9,355 nt of DNA from Alphaproteobacteria bacterium (lineage in GTDB: Bacteria > Pseudomonadota > Alphaproteobacteria > Micavibrionales > Micavibrionaceae), in contig JAGLKS010000163.1 in NCBI GenBank assembly GCA_023140905.1, positions 1 to 9,355 on the forward strand. Reading direction: 5' to 3'. The notes beneath the pieces were generated by a model, which was not told the origin of the DNA, ran no database searches, and worked only from the letters and a program-made list of their open reading frames with translations. Below are positions 1 to 6,898 of the stretch, piece after piece. The translations under genes and the position numbers were made by a program. Positions within the stretch are counted from its first letter, which is position 1; every line of letters starts with the position of its first letter.

Positions 1-1
1 T

Positions 2-667
2 GATCCGGTAGGTAGAATGGAACCTTTGCATCTTGGTGTTGCTGTAAAGCAAATGGGCTTAAAACATGTTGTTGTAACAGCTGTTGACCGTGATGATCTG
101 GAAGATGGTGGCGCGGATCATTTTGTAAAGACAATTCAGGCTATACGCATGAAAAGCCCGGAAACGACTATTGAAATCCTCCCTGGTGATTTTAAGGGTA
201 ATATCAAAGATATTGACCACGTTATTGCTGCAAAACCTGACGTATTTAATCATAATCTTGAAACAGTTCCGAGGCTCTATCCAAGCATTCGCCCCGGCGC
301 ACGCTATTTTCGCTCTATGCGTTTACTAGAGCGGGTTAAAGACGTTGATCCGGGCATGTTTACTAAATCCGGCATGATGGTTGGTTTAGGTGAAACCATG
401 GAAGAAGTTTTGCAAGTTATGGATGATATGCGCGTCGCACATGTTGATTTCATTACGATTGGTCAATATTTGCAGCCAACACCTAAACATGCTCCTGTAA
501 TGAAATGGTGGACACCGGAAGAATTTAAAGAGCTTGAAAAGAAAGCCTACGCAAAAGGATTTTTGATGGTATCAGCAACACCGTTAACACGCTCATCACA
601 CCATGCAGGTGAGGACTTTGCAAAACTTAAAATTGCGCGTGATAAAAAATTCAGTTCACAAAAATAA
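2..667 (+). CDS. lipA: Lipoyl synthase LipA, 5'-truncated by the window edge
   Basis: LipA is a radical-SAM enzyme that inserts two sulfurs into protein-bound octanoyl groups to make the lipoyl cofactor of 2-oxoacid dehydrogenases and the glycine cleavage system. The reading frame is open to the left edge, and codons upstream of the first in-frame ATG (position 17) already resemble family sequence, so that ATG is internal. About the last 220 residues are present. Visible family blocks are [68 protein letters not shown] and the C-terminal [13 protein letters not shown]. The RSS serine is the known ligand of the auxiliary 4Fe-4S cluster; the usual following Tyr is His here. Both cysteine motifs (auxiliary and radical-SAM clusters) lie off the window and cannot be checked. 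It ends tail to tail with cinA. Identification is secure. Confidence 0.97.
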   Translation, partial: DPVGRMEPLHLGVAVKQMGLKHVVVTAVDRDDLEDGGADHFVKTIQAIRMKSPETTIEILPGDFKGNIKDIDHVIAAKPDVFNHNLETVPRLYPSIRPGARYFRSMRLLERVKDVDPGMFTKSGMMVGLGETMEEVLQVMDDMRVAHVDFITIGQYLQPTPKHAPVMKWWTPEEFKELEKKAYAKGFLMVSATPLTRSSHHAGEDFAKLKIARDKKFSSQK

Positions 668-695
668 GAATCGGCGGCACAAGTTATCCATCGCT

Positions 696-1175
696 TTATA
701 TGACGTTAGCGACCTCAATCAAGAAGTCAAAAGCTTTACTACATGTTAACTGACGCACTTGGCTACGATCTCCATCAAAATGGCATCTCACAATTTCAGG
801 GGCTTTTCCACGCGCACAAACCGCAACATAAACAAGACCAACAGGTTTTTCAGCCGTTCCACCTCCGGGACCTGCAACACCTGTCACAGCTACAGCAATC
901 TGTGCAACACTATTTGCCAATGCCCCCAACACCATTTCGCTGGCTGTCTCTTGGCTAACTGCTCCAAAACGCTCTAATGTTGCAGGAGAAACATCGAGTG
1001 AATCTATTTTTGCTGCATTGGAATAAGTTACAAAACCTCGATCAAATATATCAGAAGAACCAGGAATATCTGTTATTGCCACAGCAATCATGCCTCCTGT
1101 GCAACTCTCAGCACAAGCCAGACATAACTGCTTTTCTCTGAGAATGTGGCTAAGATTTTCGACAGCGTCTTTCAT
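696..1175 (-). CDS. cinA: CinA C-terminal domain protein, nicotinamide-nucleotide amidase (PncC type)
   Basis: This 159-residue protein is a stand-alone CinA C-terminal domain. Proteins of this type deamidate nicotinamide mononucleotide to nicotinate mononucleotide in the cytosolic pyridine-nucleotide cycle. Family motifs in order: AESCTGG (residues 22-28), GFVTYSNAAK (47-56), GAVSQETA (71-78), TGVAGPGGGT followed by KPVGLV (98-115), and FDGDRSQVR (133-141). The length matches E. coli PncC (about 165 aa). The N-terminal MoaB-like domain of full-length CinA is absent, so a competence role should not be inferred from the name. It is the last gene of the ispDF-pgpA-cinA run, starting 16 nt after pgpA with a weak purine-rich ribosome site. 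The start ATG (1173-1175) is the only one that keeps the conserved N-terminal helix. The family is secure; the NMN amidase activity is from family knowledge. Confidence 0.93.
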   Translation of the reverse strand: MKDAVENLSHILREKQLCLACAESCTGGMIAVAITDIPGSSDIFDRGFVTYSNAAKIDSLDVSPATLERFGAVSQETASEMVLGALANSVAQIAVAVTGVAGPGGGTAEKPVGLVYVAVCARGKAPEIVRCHFDGDRSQVRQLTCSKAFDFLIEVANVI

Positions 1176-1191
1176 GTTAAAATTTCTTTTC

Positions 1192-1683
1192 TTAAAGTAA
1201 TAAAATCTTTACGAGCACAACAACAATGCCGGCAAATAATCCCGCAACAATATCGTCTCCCATAACACCGGCTGCCCCCTTAACTTCTCGATCGAAAAAG
1301 CTGATTGGCCATGGTTTTAAAATATCGAAAAATCGAAATGCTATAAACGCAATAAAAATAAGATAAGGATTAAGAGCCGCAGGAATTAACGCCAACCACT
1401 GACCCACGACTTCATCAATAACAATCATTTTACTATCATGACCATCCATAGCTTTATCAAAACGATCTGCTGCCCATAAGCCAATAATCGTTACAATAAT
1501 AGCAGCCAATGCCAAAAAAACTCCACCTCCAATCATATAAATGATGATACCAAAGGGCAGGGCAGCAAGACTACCCCATGTGCCGGGCGCGGGATTTATA
1601 AACCCGGAGCCAAACCAACTCGCAAGCCATGTATATGCTTTATTACGTTCTAATTTACTGGGTATTTTAAAGTTTATAAACAT
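1192..1683 (-). CDS. pgpA: Phosphatidylglycerophosphatase A
   Basis: PgpA is an inner-membrane phosphatase that removes phosphate from phosphatidylglycerophosphate to give phosphatidylglycerol, the last step of that lipid's synthesis. The 163-residue protein has the family motifs GSGFINPAPGTWGSLAALP (residues 25-43), IDEVVGQW (89-96), FRFFDILKPWPI (116-127), Asp131, and GVMGDDIVAGLFAG (139-152). The conserved acidic residues (D90, E91, D120, D143, D144) fit the Mg2+-dependent active site known for the family. Hydrophobic segments near residues 36-52, 54-72, 97-118 and 144-162 suggest about four membrane passes. It starts 11 nt after the ispDF stop, preceded by AAAGAAA as a weak ribosome site, and is followed closely by cinA, which argues for co-transcription. 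Length and motifs are intact; nothing is missing. Confidence 0.95.
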   Translation of the reverse strand: MFINFKIPSKLERNKAYTWLASWFGSGFINPAPGTWGSLAALPFGIIIYMIGGGVFLALAAIIVTIIGLWAADRFDKAMDGHDSKMIVIDEVVGQWLALIPAALNPYLIFIAFIAFRFFDILKPWPISFFDREVKGAAGVMGDDIVAGLFAGIVVVLVKILLL

Positions 1684-1694
1684 GTCATTTCTTT

Positions 1695-2951
1695 CTATTC
1701 ATCTTTATTTCCGGCAGGAAGATAAACACTTACAATGGCTTGTGCGGCAATTCCTTCTTTGCGTCCGGTAAAACCTAATTTCTCTGTTGTTGTAGCCTTA
1801 ATATTCACCTGCGATGTTGATACACTCATGATCTGCGCCAGTCTTGCTACCATTTTTTCGTGATATGAACCAATTTTAGGCCTTTCACAGATTAAAGTTA
1901 TATCAGCATTAATCAAATGGCCCTTCTTTGCACGAAGCAGAGTGATTGCATGTTTTAAAAACGCAGAACTATCCATGTCTTTATAGTCCATATTATCAGG
2001 AGGGAAGTGCAATCCTATATCACCTTCACTAATAGCACCATATATCGCATCACATAAAGCATGTAATCCAACATCTGCGTCTGAATGTCCTTTGAGCTTA
2101 CGATCATATTTTATATCTATGCCACATAATCGTATAGATTTTACGCTTTTAGCGCTATCATCAAAAGCATGAACATCATATCCCAAACCGGCGCGAATTG
2201 GCATCACAGATCTTTTTTCATTCTCAGATAATAATAAGCACTCAGCCATATGTATATCCTCCTGCGTCGTGATTTTAAAATTATATTTACTTCCTTCAAC
2301 AAGAACAACATCGCATCCTATATCCGAAGCAAGAGCCGTATCATCTGTGTACGTCTTTTTCAGATCACTTGTTTCATGCGCCTGTTTTATCAAACCATAA
2401 TGAAAAGCCTGTGGTGTTTGTATTCCCCACATATGCTCTCTGGGAACCATGTCCTTAGCCACATTAACCTCACTTGAGATACGACACGTATCTGTTATTT
2501 TGTATGCAAGTGATGCGCCTTTATGATCCTTCATAACTGCCAATAATGATCCAATATCCTTAGGCATAATAAAGGGACGCGCAGCATCATGGATAAGAAC
2601 AATATCATCGCTTTTGATAAATTGAGAACTTTCCAGAGATTTTAAACCATTATAAACACTTTGCTGACGAGACCAACCTCCGGCACATATCGAAACAGCT
2701 TCTGACACATCGCAACCATTAAGCTTATATCCATGTATAGCTTCCTGATAATGGCGCTCGTCATCAGGATTAACCACAAGACAGATATGACATAATTCTT
2801 TTATAGATGAAAATGCGTCTAATGTGTGACGTAGAATCTGCTTATTACCCAAACGCATATATTGCTTTGGTAAAGGTCCACCCATACGGATTCCTTTACC
2901 TGCGGCTACTATAATCAAATAAGAACTTTGGCCCATCTTAAATAAACTCAC
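1695..2951 (-). CDS. ispDF: Bifunctional MEP-pathway enzyme IspD-IspF (MEP cytidylyltransferase / MEcPP synthase)
   Basis: This 418-residue fusion catalyses two steps of the methylerythritol phosphate route to isoprenoids: IspD joins CTP to MEP, and IspF cyclises CDP-ME-2-phosphate to MEcPP. The fusion is typical of Alphaproteobacteria and some Epsilonproteobacteria. The IspD half (about 10-240) shows AAGKGIRMGGPLPKQY (16-31), GGWSRQQSVYNG (91-102), HDAARPF (121-127), WGIQTPQAF (175-183) and TDDTALA (202-208). The IspF half (about 250-412) shows GYDVHAF with metal ligands D259 and H261, KGHSDAD (288-293), metal ligand H297, GDIGLHFPP (310-318) and KATTTEKLGFTGR (385-397). The linker near 240-249 is short. 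The first possible start is GTG at 2949-2951; an ATG five codons in (2934-2936) gives 413 aa and keeps the whole nucleotide-binding loop, so the start is open. It is the first gene of the ispDF-pgpA-cinA run. Confidence 0.97.
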   Translation of the reverse strand: MSLFKMGQSSYLIIVAAGKGIRMGGPLPKQYMRLGNKQILRHTLDAFSSIKELCHICLVVNPDDERHYQEAIHGYKLNGCDVSEAVSICAGGWSRQQSVYNGLKSLESSQFIKSDDIVLIHDAARPFIMPKDIGSLLAVMKDHKGASLAYKITDTCRISSEVNVAKDMVPREHMWGIQTPQAFHYGLIKQAHETSDLKKTYTDDTALASDIGCDVVLVEGSKYNFKITTQEDIHMAECLLLSENEKRSVMPIRAGLGYDVHAFDDSAKSVKSIRLCGIDIKYDRKLKGHSDADVGLHALCDAIYGAISEGDIGLHFPPDNMDYKDMDSSAFLKHAITLLRAKKGHLINADITLICERPKIGSYHEKMVARLAQIMSVSTSQVNIKATTTEKLGFTGRKEGIAAQAIVSVYLPAGNKDE

Positions 2952-3082
2952 TTTTTCTTTTATGTGTTGTATTTGTGCGTCATACGTTGTAAAAATGCAA
3001 CACTTGTCATGTCAATTACAATAATGGCAGCTCGGATTTGATTTTTACAAAAGTTATAGAAAAATAATAAACGGATCACAGC
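2952..3082. other. Divergent intergenic region between ispDF and ntrY
   Basis: This 131-nt AT-rich spacer is the longest non-coding stretch in the window and must hold the control signals for both divergent units. I see the ispDF promoter candidate on the minus strand. I see no convincing -35/-10 pair for ntrY: TATAGA at 3055-3060 could be a -10 but has no good -35 at 16-18 nt. There is no canonical sigma-54 site with correct spacing. A tandem TGTCA-TGTCA lies at 3005-3014. No terminator, small RNA or riboswitch fold is evident. Confidence 0.7.
2979..3015 (-). promoter_or_regulatory. Candidate housekeeping-type promoter for the ispDF-pgpA-cinA run
   Basis: Read on the minus strand, a perfect -35 TTGACA (plus-strand 3010-3015) is followed after 18 nt by TACAAC (2986-2991), which matches 4 of 6 positions of the TATAAT -10. 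Transcription would start near 2979, leaving about 28 nt before the GTG start of ispDF. The position, directly ahead of a closely packed run and in the only sizeable spacer here, supports the call. It is a pattern match only. The spacer between the two boxes contains CAA-CAC-TTG (2998-3006), discussed in the findings. Confidence 0.5.
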
Positions 3083-5446
3083 ATGAATCAAGCTCATAGC
3101 AAAGACATAAAAGGCAAAAATCCTGAAAATGATAGATTTTGCTTTCACACTATATTGAAGAAAACCTTCTCTGGCATGCATTTATCTCAACTTAAATACC
3201 GCTCATGGCGTACAAAAGCCGGTATTTTTCTTGTGATTGCCGCACTTTTATGTGGCCTTGCAACTTATAGCGCATTAACACAAACGCCTACTCTTGGCCA
3301 TAATCCTGATATTGTTATCTGGTTGCTTAATATTGATTTGATTATCCTGCTTTTGCTGGTTTTACTAATCGCCCGACGCATTGTTAGTGTCTGGAGCGGG
3401 AAAAAACAAGGTATTGCCGGATCACACTTACATGTACGTCTTGTTTATATTTTCAGCATTCTAGTTGCTGTTCCAACCGTTATCATGACTGTTTTTTCAG
3501 CCTTGTTGTTCCATTACGGCGTGCAAGCCTGGTTCAATCAACGCGTCCAAACAGCGATTAATGAGTCTCAAGCTGTTGCACAATCTTATCTGGAGGAACA
3601 TAAACAAGTTATCCGCGCTGACACATTAGCTATGGCTGGAGATATTGACCGTCAAGGCGATCGTCTTATGCTTGATGAACGCTTGTTTTCCAATGTTATT
3701 AACACACAATCACTCTTGCGTAATCTATCTGAAGCTATTGTTATTACACGTAATGGCCGTGTTCTGGCACGCTCATCCCTAACATTTTCTTTAGAATATG
3801 AATTGCCTCCTGATTATGCTTTTAAACAAGCTAATAAAGGTGACGTTGTTCTTGTAATGAATGAAGATCAAGATCGAGTACGCGCATTAACACAACTAAG
3901 AAATATTCCAAACACGTACTTATTTGTTGGCCGAATGATCGATCCGCAAGTTCTTTCCCACCTTAGCGCCACTGAACAAGCTGTACACGATTACAACAAT
4001 CTGCAAGCCCGTTATTCCGGTATGCGCATTACTATGTTGATGCTGTTTGTTGTGGTTGCTCTATTGCTTTTACTGGCAGCTATCTGGTCCGGACTGCTTC
4101 TTGCAAAACAGCTTGTAACCCCCATTAAAGAACTTATACAAGCAGCTGACCGCATGCGTACTGGAGATTTATCTTCACGCCTTCCAACAGATACAAAACG
4201 CATTAAAGAATTTGAATATCTGGCAAAATCCTTTAACCGCATGACAAGCCAGATTCAGTCACAACGAGATGCTCTCATTGATGCCAATTTACAGCTCGAC
4301 AGGCGACGAAGACTGACAGAAACAGTCCTGGCCGGTGTGTCTTCCGGTGTTATTGGTGTAGATGGACACGGAATTGTCAATCTGGCAAACAACTCTGCTT
4401 CCAGTATTCTTGGAAAATCCAGAGAAGAAATAACCGGAGAATATATTCTGGATATTATCCCTGAGCTTCAAATAATGATGGATGAAATAGCAAAAAAACC
4501 AAAAAAGATGCTGCAAAAAGAAATCCCTGTATTTTTTGAAAAACGGGGGCGTCGTAGTTTTCTGTTCCGTATTTCCATTGAATTAATTGAAGAAGATATG
4601 ACTGGTTTAATCATAACGTTTGATGATATTACAGAGCTTCAATCTGCACAAAGAAAAGCAGCATGGTCTGATGTTGCGCGACGTATTGCCCATGAAATTA
4701 AAAATCCTCTTACACCTATACAGCTTTCTGCTGAACGTTTGAAACGCAAGTACCTTAAAGATATTCGAAACGATCCTGACACATTTGAGCAATGCACAGA
4801 TACAATTGTTAAGCACGTCGGGGATATCGGACGCATGGTTGACGAATTTTCTTCTTTTGCGCGTATGCCAGATCCTATTCTTAAAGTGCAACATATTGCA
4901 AAATATATTGAGGAATCTCTTATTCTCGCAGGACAGGCACATGATAATATCCATCTTGAAGTATGCAATAAAGCGCAACAAGCACAGGTTAATTGTGATG
5001 GACAACAAATTCGTCAGGTCATGAATAACTTGCTGAAGAATGCCGTTGAATCAATTGAAATGCATTCAGATGACGTAAAAGAGGCACAACAAAGTGAAAT
5101 CAGCGTTCTGATTGCTCAACGTAATAATGATGAGTTATTCATTTCTATTACAGATAACGGAGTTGGTTTACCTAAAAACAAAGATATTACCAAGCTTACA
5201 GAGCCATATATCACACATAAACCAAAAGGAACGGGGCTAGGGCTTGCTATCGTTAAAAAGATTGTCGAAGATCATAATGGTGAGCTTATTATCGGCTCCC
5301 CGGAATGGTTGGAAGAAATAACTTTATGGCAAAATAAGAGCGGAGCGTGCTTCGTTATTATTTTACCTTTAGCCCATATTGTTGAGAACATAAAAGATAC
5401 AGTGCTTAAGAATAATAAAAAAACAAATGAAAAAACAACTAAATAG
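3083..5446 (+). CDS. ntrY: Membrane sensor histidine kinase NtrY
   Basis: NtrY is the inner-membrane sensor kinase that phosphorylates NtrX; in alphaproteobacteria the pair has been tied to nitrogen metabolism, redox and envelope responses. The 787 residues are laid out as follows: a basic cytosolic N-terminus (1-43), membrane segments near 45-65, 77-98 and 118-145, an extracytoplasmic sensor region (about 146-313), a fourth membrane segment (about 315-340), HAMP (about 341-394), PAS (about 405-520), and a kinase core. The core has the H-box with phospho-accepting H537 (RRIAHEIKNPLTPIQLSAER), an N-box NNLLKNA (648-654) with N653, ITDNGVGLP (689-697), EPYITHKPKGTGLGLAIVKK (707-726), and a Lys/Asn/Thr-rich tail. 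All catalytic motifs are intact. The ATG at 3083 is preferred because GGA (3073-3075) sits 7 nt upstream; Met32 lacks a ribosome site. The ligand cannot be read from the sequence. ntrX follows after 15 nt. Confidence 0.95.
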   Translation: MNQAHSKDIKGKNPENDRFCFHTILKKTFSGMHLSQLKYRSWRTKAGIFLVIAALLCGLATYSALTQTPTLGHNPDIVIWLLNIDLIILLLLVLLIARRIVSVWSGKKQGIAGSHLHVRLVYIFSILVAVPTVIMTVFSALLFHYGVQAWFNQRVQTAINESQAVAQSYLEEHKQVIRADTLAMAGDIDRQGDRLMLDERLFSNVINTQSLLRNLSEAIVITRNGRVLARSSLTFSLEYELPPDYAFKQANKGDVVLVMNEDQDRVRALTQLRNIPNTYLFVGRMIDPQVLSHLSATEQAVHDYNNLQARYSGMRITMLMLFVVVALLLLLAAIWSGLLLAKQLVTPIKELIQAADRMRTGDLSSRLPTDTKRIKEFEYLAKSFNRMTSQIQSQRDALIDANLQLDRRRRLTETVLAGVSSGVIGVDGHGIVNLANNSASSILGKSREEITGEYILDIIPELQIMMDEIAKKPKKMLQKEIPVFFEKRGRRSFLFRISIELIEEDMTGLIITFDDITELQSAQRKAAWSDVARRIAHEIKNPLTPIQLSAERLKRKYLKDIRNDPDTFEQCTDTIVKHVGDIGRMVDEFSSFARMPDPILKVQHIAKYIEESLILAGQAHDNIHLEVCNKAQQAQVNCDGQQIRQVMNNLLKNAVESIEMHSDDVKEAQQSEISVLIAQRNNDELFISITDNGVGLPKNKDITKLTEPYITHKPKGTGLGLAIVKKIVEDHNGELIIGSPEWLEEITLWQNKSGACFVIILPLAHIVENIKDTVLKNNKKTNEKTTK

Positions 5447-5451
5447 AAAGG
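5447..5451 (+). promoter_or_regulatory. Ribosome binding site of ntrX
   Basis: AAAGG begins directly after the ntrY stop (TAG, 5444-5446) and lies 10 nt before the ntrX ATG at 5462. Its contact with the upstream stop codon fits co-translation of kinase and regulator from one message. Confidence 0.55.
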
Positions 5452-5461
5452 CAAGCTAAGT

Positions 5462-6844
5462 ATGTCGATTTCACCAACAATTTTGGTTATTGATGATGAA
5501 GATGATATCCGCAAGTTAATTGCCGGAATATTAGAGGATGAGGGATATATCGTTATTCATGCAGCAACAGCCGATTTAGCTGCACAAAAACTCTCTGCTA
5601 ATCCTCCTGACCTTGTTATTCAAGACATCTGGCTACAGGGAAGTGAACGAGACGGGATAGATATCCTGAAAGCTGCAAAACAGAAACACCCTAATTTGCC
5701 ATTCTTGATGATTAGCGGTCATGGCACAATCGAAACAGCCGTCTCGGCTATTAAAGCCGGAGCATATGACTTTATTGAAAAACCGTTTAAGAGCGACCGA
5801 TTATTGCTAATGATTAACCGTGCGTTAGAAAATGCCTCTCTCAAGAAACAAAATGAAGATCTGCGACAAATAACGATGAACACCGTCTTTTCTCAGGTAG
5901 AACAACTTCCTGATTATATTTGTAATATTCTGGATAAAGCCGCAACATCAAATAGCCGCATTATGATTACGGGTGAAGTTGGCACGGGTAAGAATATTGC
6001 TGCACATTACGTTCATGAAAAATCATTACGCAATAATAAACCGTTTATGACTTTAAATTGTGCAACCTTGCACCCTGAAAATCTGGAAAAAGAACTTTTT
6101 GGAACGCAGCCCGAATCTAAAGAAAGTGCAACACTAGGATTGCTACAACTTGTTAATGGGGGCACATTGCTTTTAGATGAAATTTCCGCGCTTCCTATGG
6201 AAACACAAGGAAAACTCCTTAACTTATTACAGGATAATGCTTATTATAAAATCGGCTCAAATCAAAAAATCTCTGTTGATGTTCGTATTATTGCCACTGC
6301 CGATAACAGCATTGAAATAAACATTCAAAACGGTACATTTAAAAAGGATCTTTATTATAGGTTAAACGTTGTTCCTATTGATATGCCTCCTCTTAGAAAA
6401 CGCAAAAATGATATCCCTGATCTTGTAGAATTACTCAGCCCTCTGAGCTTTTCCAAACAAGCCTTAACAAAGCTCAAAGCTTATTCATGGCCAGGTAATA
6501 TCAAACAGCTACATAATATTCTGGAATGGATATCTCTTATGCATGAGCAGAAAGATATGCCTATAGAGGTTTCTCATCTACCTCAAGAGCTAAAAGGCAC
6601 CAATGACACATCTTCAAATATATCATCAGAAAACGACAATTCCGCACTCTCTGATAATATATTTGATATTCCGCTGCGTGAAGCACGGGAAAACTTCGAA
6701 CGTTATTACTTGCTATCTCAAGTTAATCGTTTTGATGGAAATATTTCTAAGACTGCTGAGTTTATAGGCATGGAACGATCTGCCTTGCATCGTAAATTAA
6801 AATCACTTGAAGTTTTTGCAGATGATAAGCAGGATGTTGCATGA
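5462..6844 (+). CDS. ntrX: NtrC-family response regulator NtrX lacking the GAFTGA loop
   Basis: NtrX is the DNA-binding partner of NtrY. The 460 residues comprise a receiver domain (1-125), an AAA+ domain (about 145-375), a Ser/Asn/Asp-rich linker (379-400) and a Fis-type helix-turn-helix (about 405-452). Receiver residues are present: acidic D11/D12, phospho-accepting D55, S85 and K107. AAA+ motifs are Walker A GEVGTGKN (171-178), Walker B GGTLLLDE (233-240), ATAD (278-281), the Arg-finger region DLYYRLNVVP (296-305) and sensor II WPGNIKQL (343-350), where Lys348 replaces the usual Arg. Between ELFG (211-214) and GGTLLLDE, where sigma-54 activators carry GAFTGA, there are only 18 residues and no such motif. 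Reported alphaproteobacterial NtrX proteins also lack it, so this supports NtrX over NtrC and suggests regulation without sigma-54 remodelling. It follows ntrY by 15 nt. ATPase activity is uncertain. Confidence 0.95.
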   Translation: MSISPTILVIDDEDDIRKLIAGILEDEGYIVIHAATADLAAQKLSANPPDLVIQDIWLQGSERDGIDILKAAKQKHPNLPFLMISGHGTIETAVSAIKAGAYDFIEKPFKSDRLLLMINRALENASLKKQNEDLRQITMNTVFSQVEQLPDYICNILDKAATSNSRIMITGEVGTGKNIAAHYVHEKSLRNNKPFMTLNCATLHPENLEKELFGTQPESKESATLGLLQLVNGGTLLLDEISALPMETQGKLLNLLQDNAYYKIGSNQKISVDVRIIATADNSIEINIQNGTFKKDLYYRLNVVPIDMPPLRKRKNDIPDLVELLSPLSFSKQALTKLKAYSWPGNIKQLHNILEWISLMHEQKDMPIEVSHLPQELKGTNDTSSNISSENDNSALSDNIFDIPLREARENFERYYLLSQVNRFDGNISKTAEFIGMERSALHRKLKSLEVFADDKQDVA

Positions 6845-6884
6845 TATTTATATTCATAGAATCAATATAAAAAATTAGGTACAG

Positions 6885-6896
6885 AAAGGCATGTAA
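6885..6896 (+). promoter_or_regulatory. Ribosome binding site of trkA with a minimal ATG-TAA decoy
   Basis: AAAGG (6885-6889) is 9 nt before the trkA ATG at 6899, a normal spacing. Between them lies ATGTAA (6891-6896), a start codon followed at once by a stop and out of frame with trkA. It is only 1 nt from the AAAGG, too close for efficient initiation, so trkA should start at 6899. The rest of the 54-nt ntrX-trkA gap (6845-6898) is AT-rich and shows no convincing promoter or terminator. Confidence 0.5.
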
Positions 6897-6898
6897 TT

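Noticed and set aside
684..692. DnaA-box-like TTATCCATC between lipA and cinA
   Set aside because: Only 7 of 9 positions match, it is a single copy, and no cluster or AT-rich unwinding region is nearby.
743..977. Two overlapping plus-strand frames opposite cinA
   Set aside because: They are low-complexity His/Gln/Asn-rich translations antisense to conserved CinA motifs, with no ribosome site or homology.
3025..3041. Sigma-54-like TGGCA ... TTGA ahead of ntrY
   Set aside because: The TTG block is 2 nt too far from the GG and lacks the essential -12 GC (GA is present), so it does not fit the fixed -24/-12 geometry.
2960..3181. 73-codon minus-strand frame covering the ispDF-ntrY spacer
   Set aside because: It overlaps the ntrY start and the ispDF promoter region, its translation has no recognisable domain, and its end would overrun the ispDF leader. 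A real small protein cannot be excluded but nothing supports it.
4607..5008. Antisense open frames of 133 and 109 codons within ntrY
   Set aside because: They lie wholly inside the kinase-core coding region of ntrY on the other strand, resemble no family I know and have no ribosome site; they are shadows of its codon pattern.
5408..5443. A-rich tract at the end of ntrY as a programmed frameshift site
   Set aside because: The seven-A run (5417-5423) is within an Asn/Lys/Thr tail, the zero frame ends normally 20 nt later, and no stimulatory hairpin is seen; it is best explained by AT bias.
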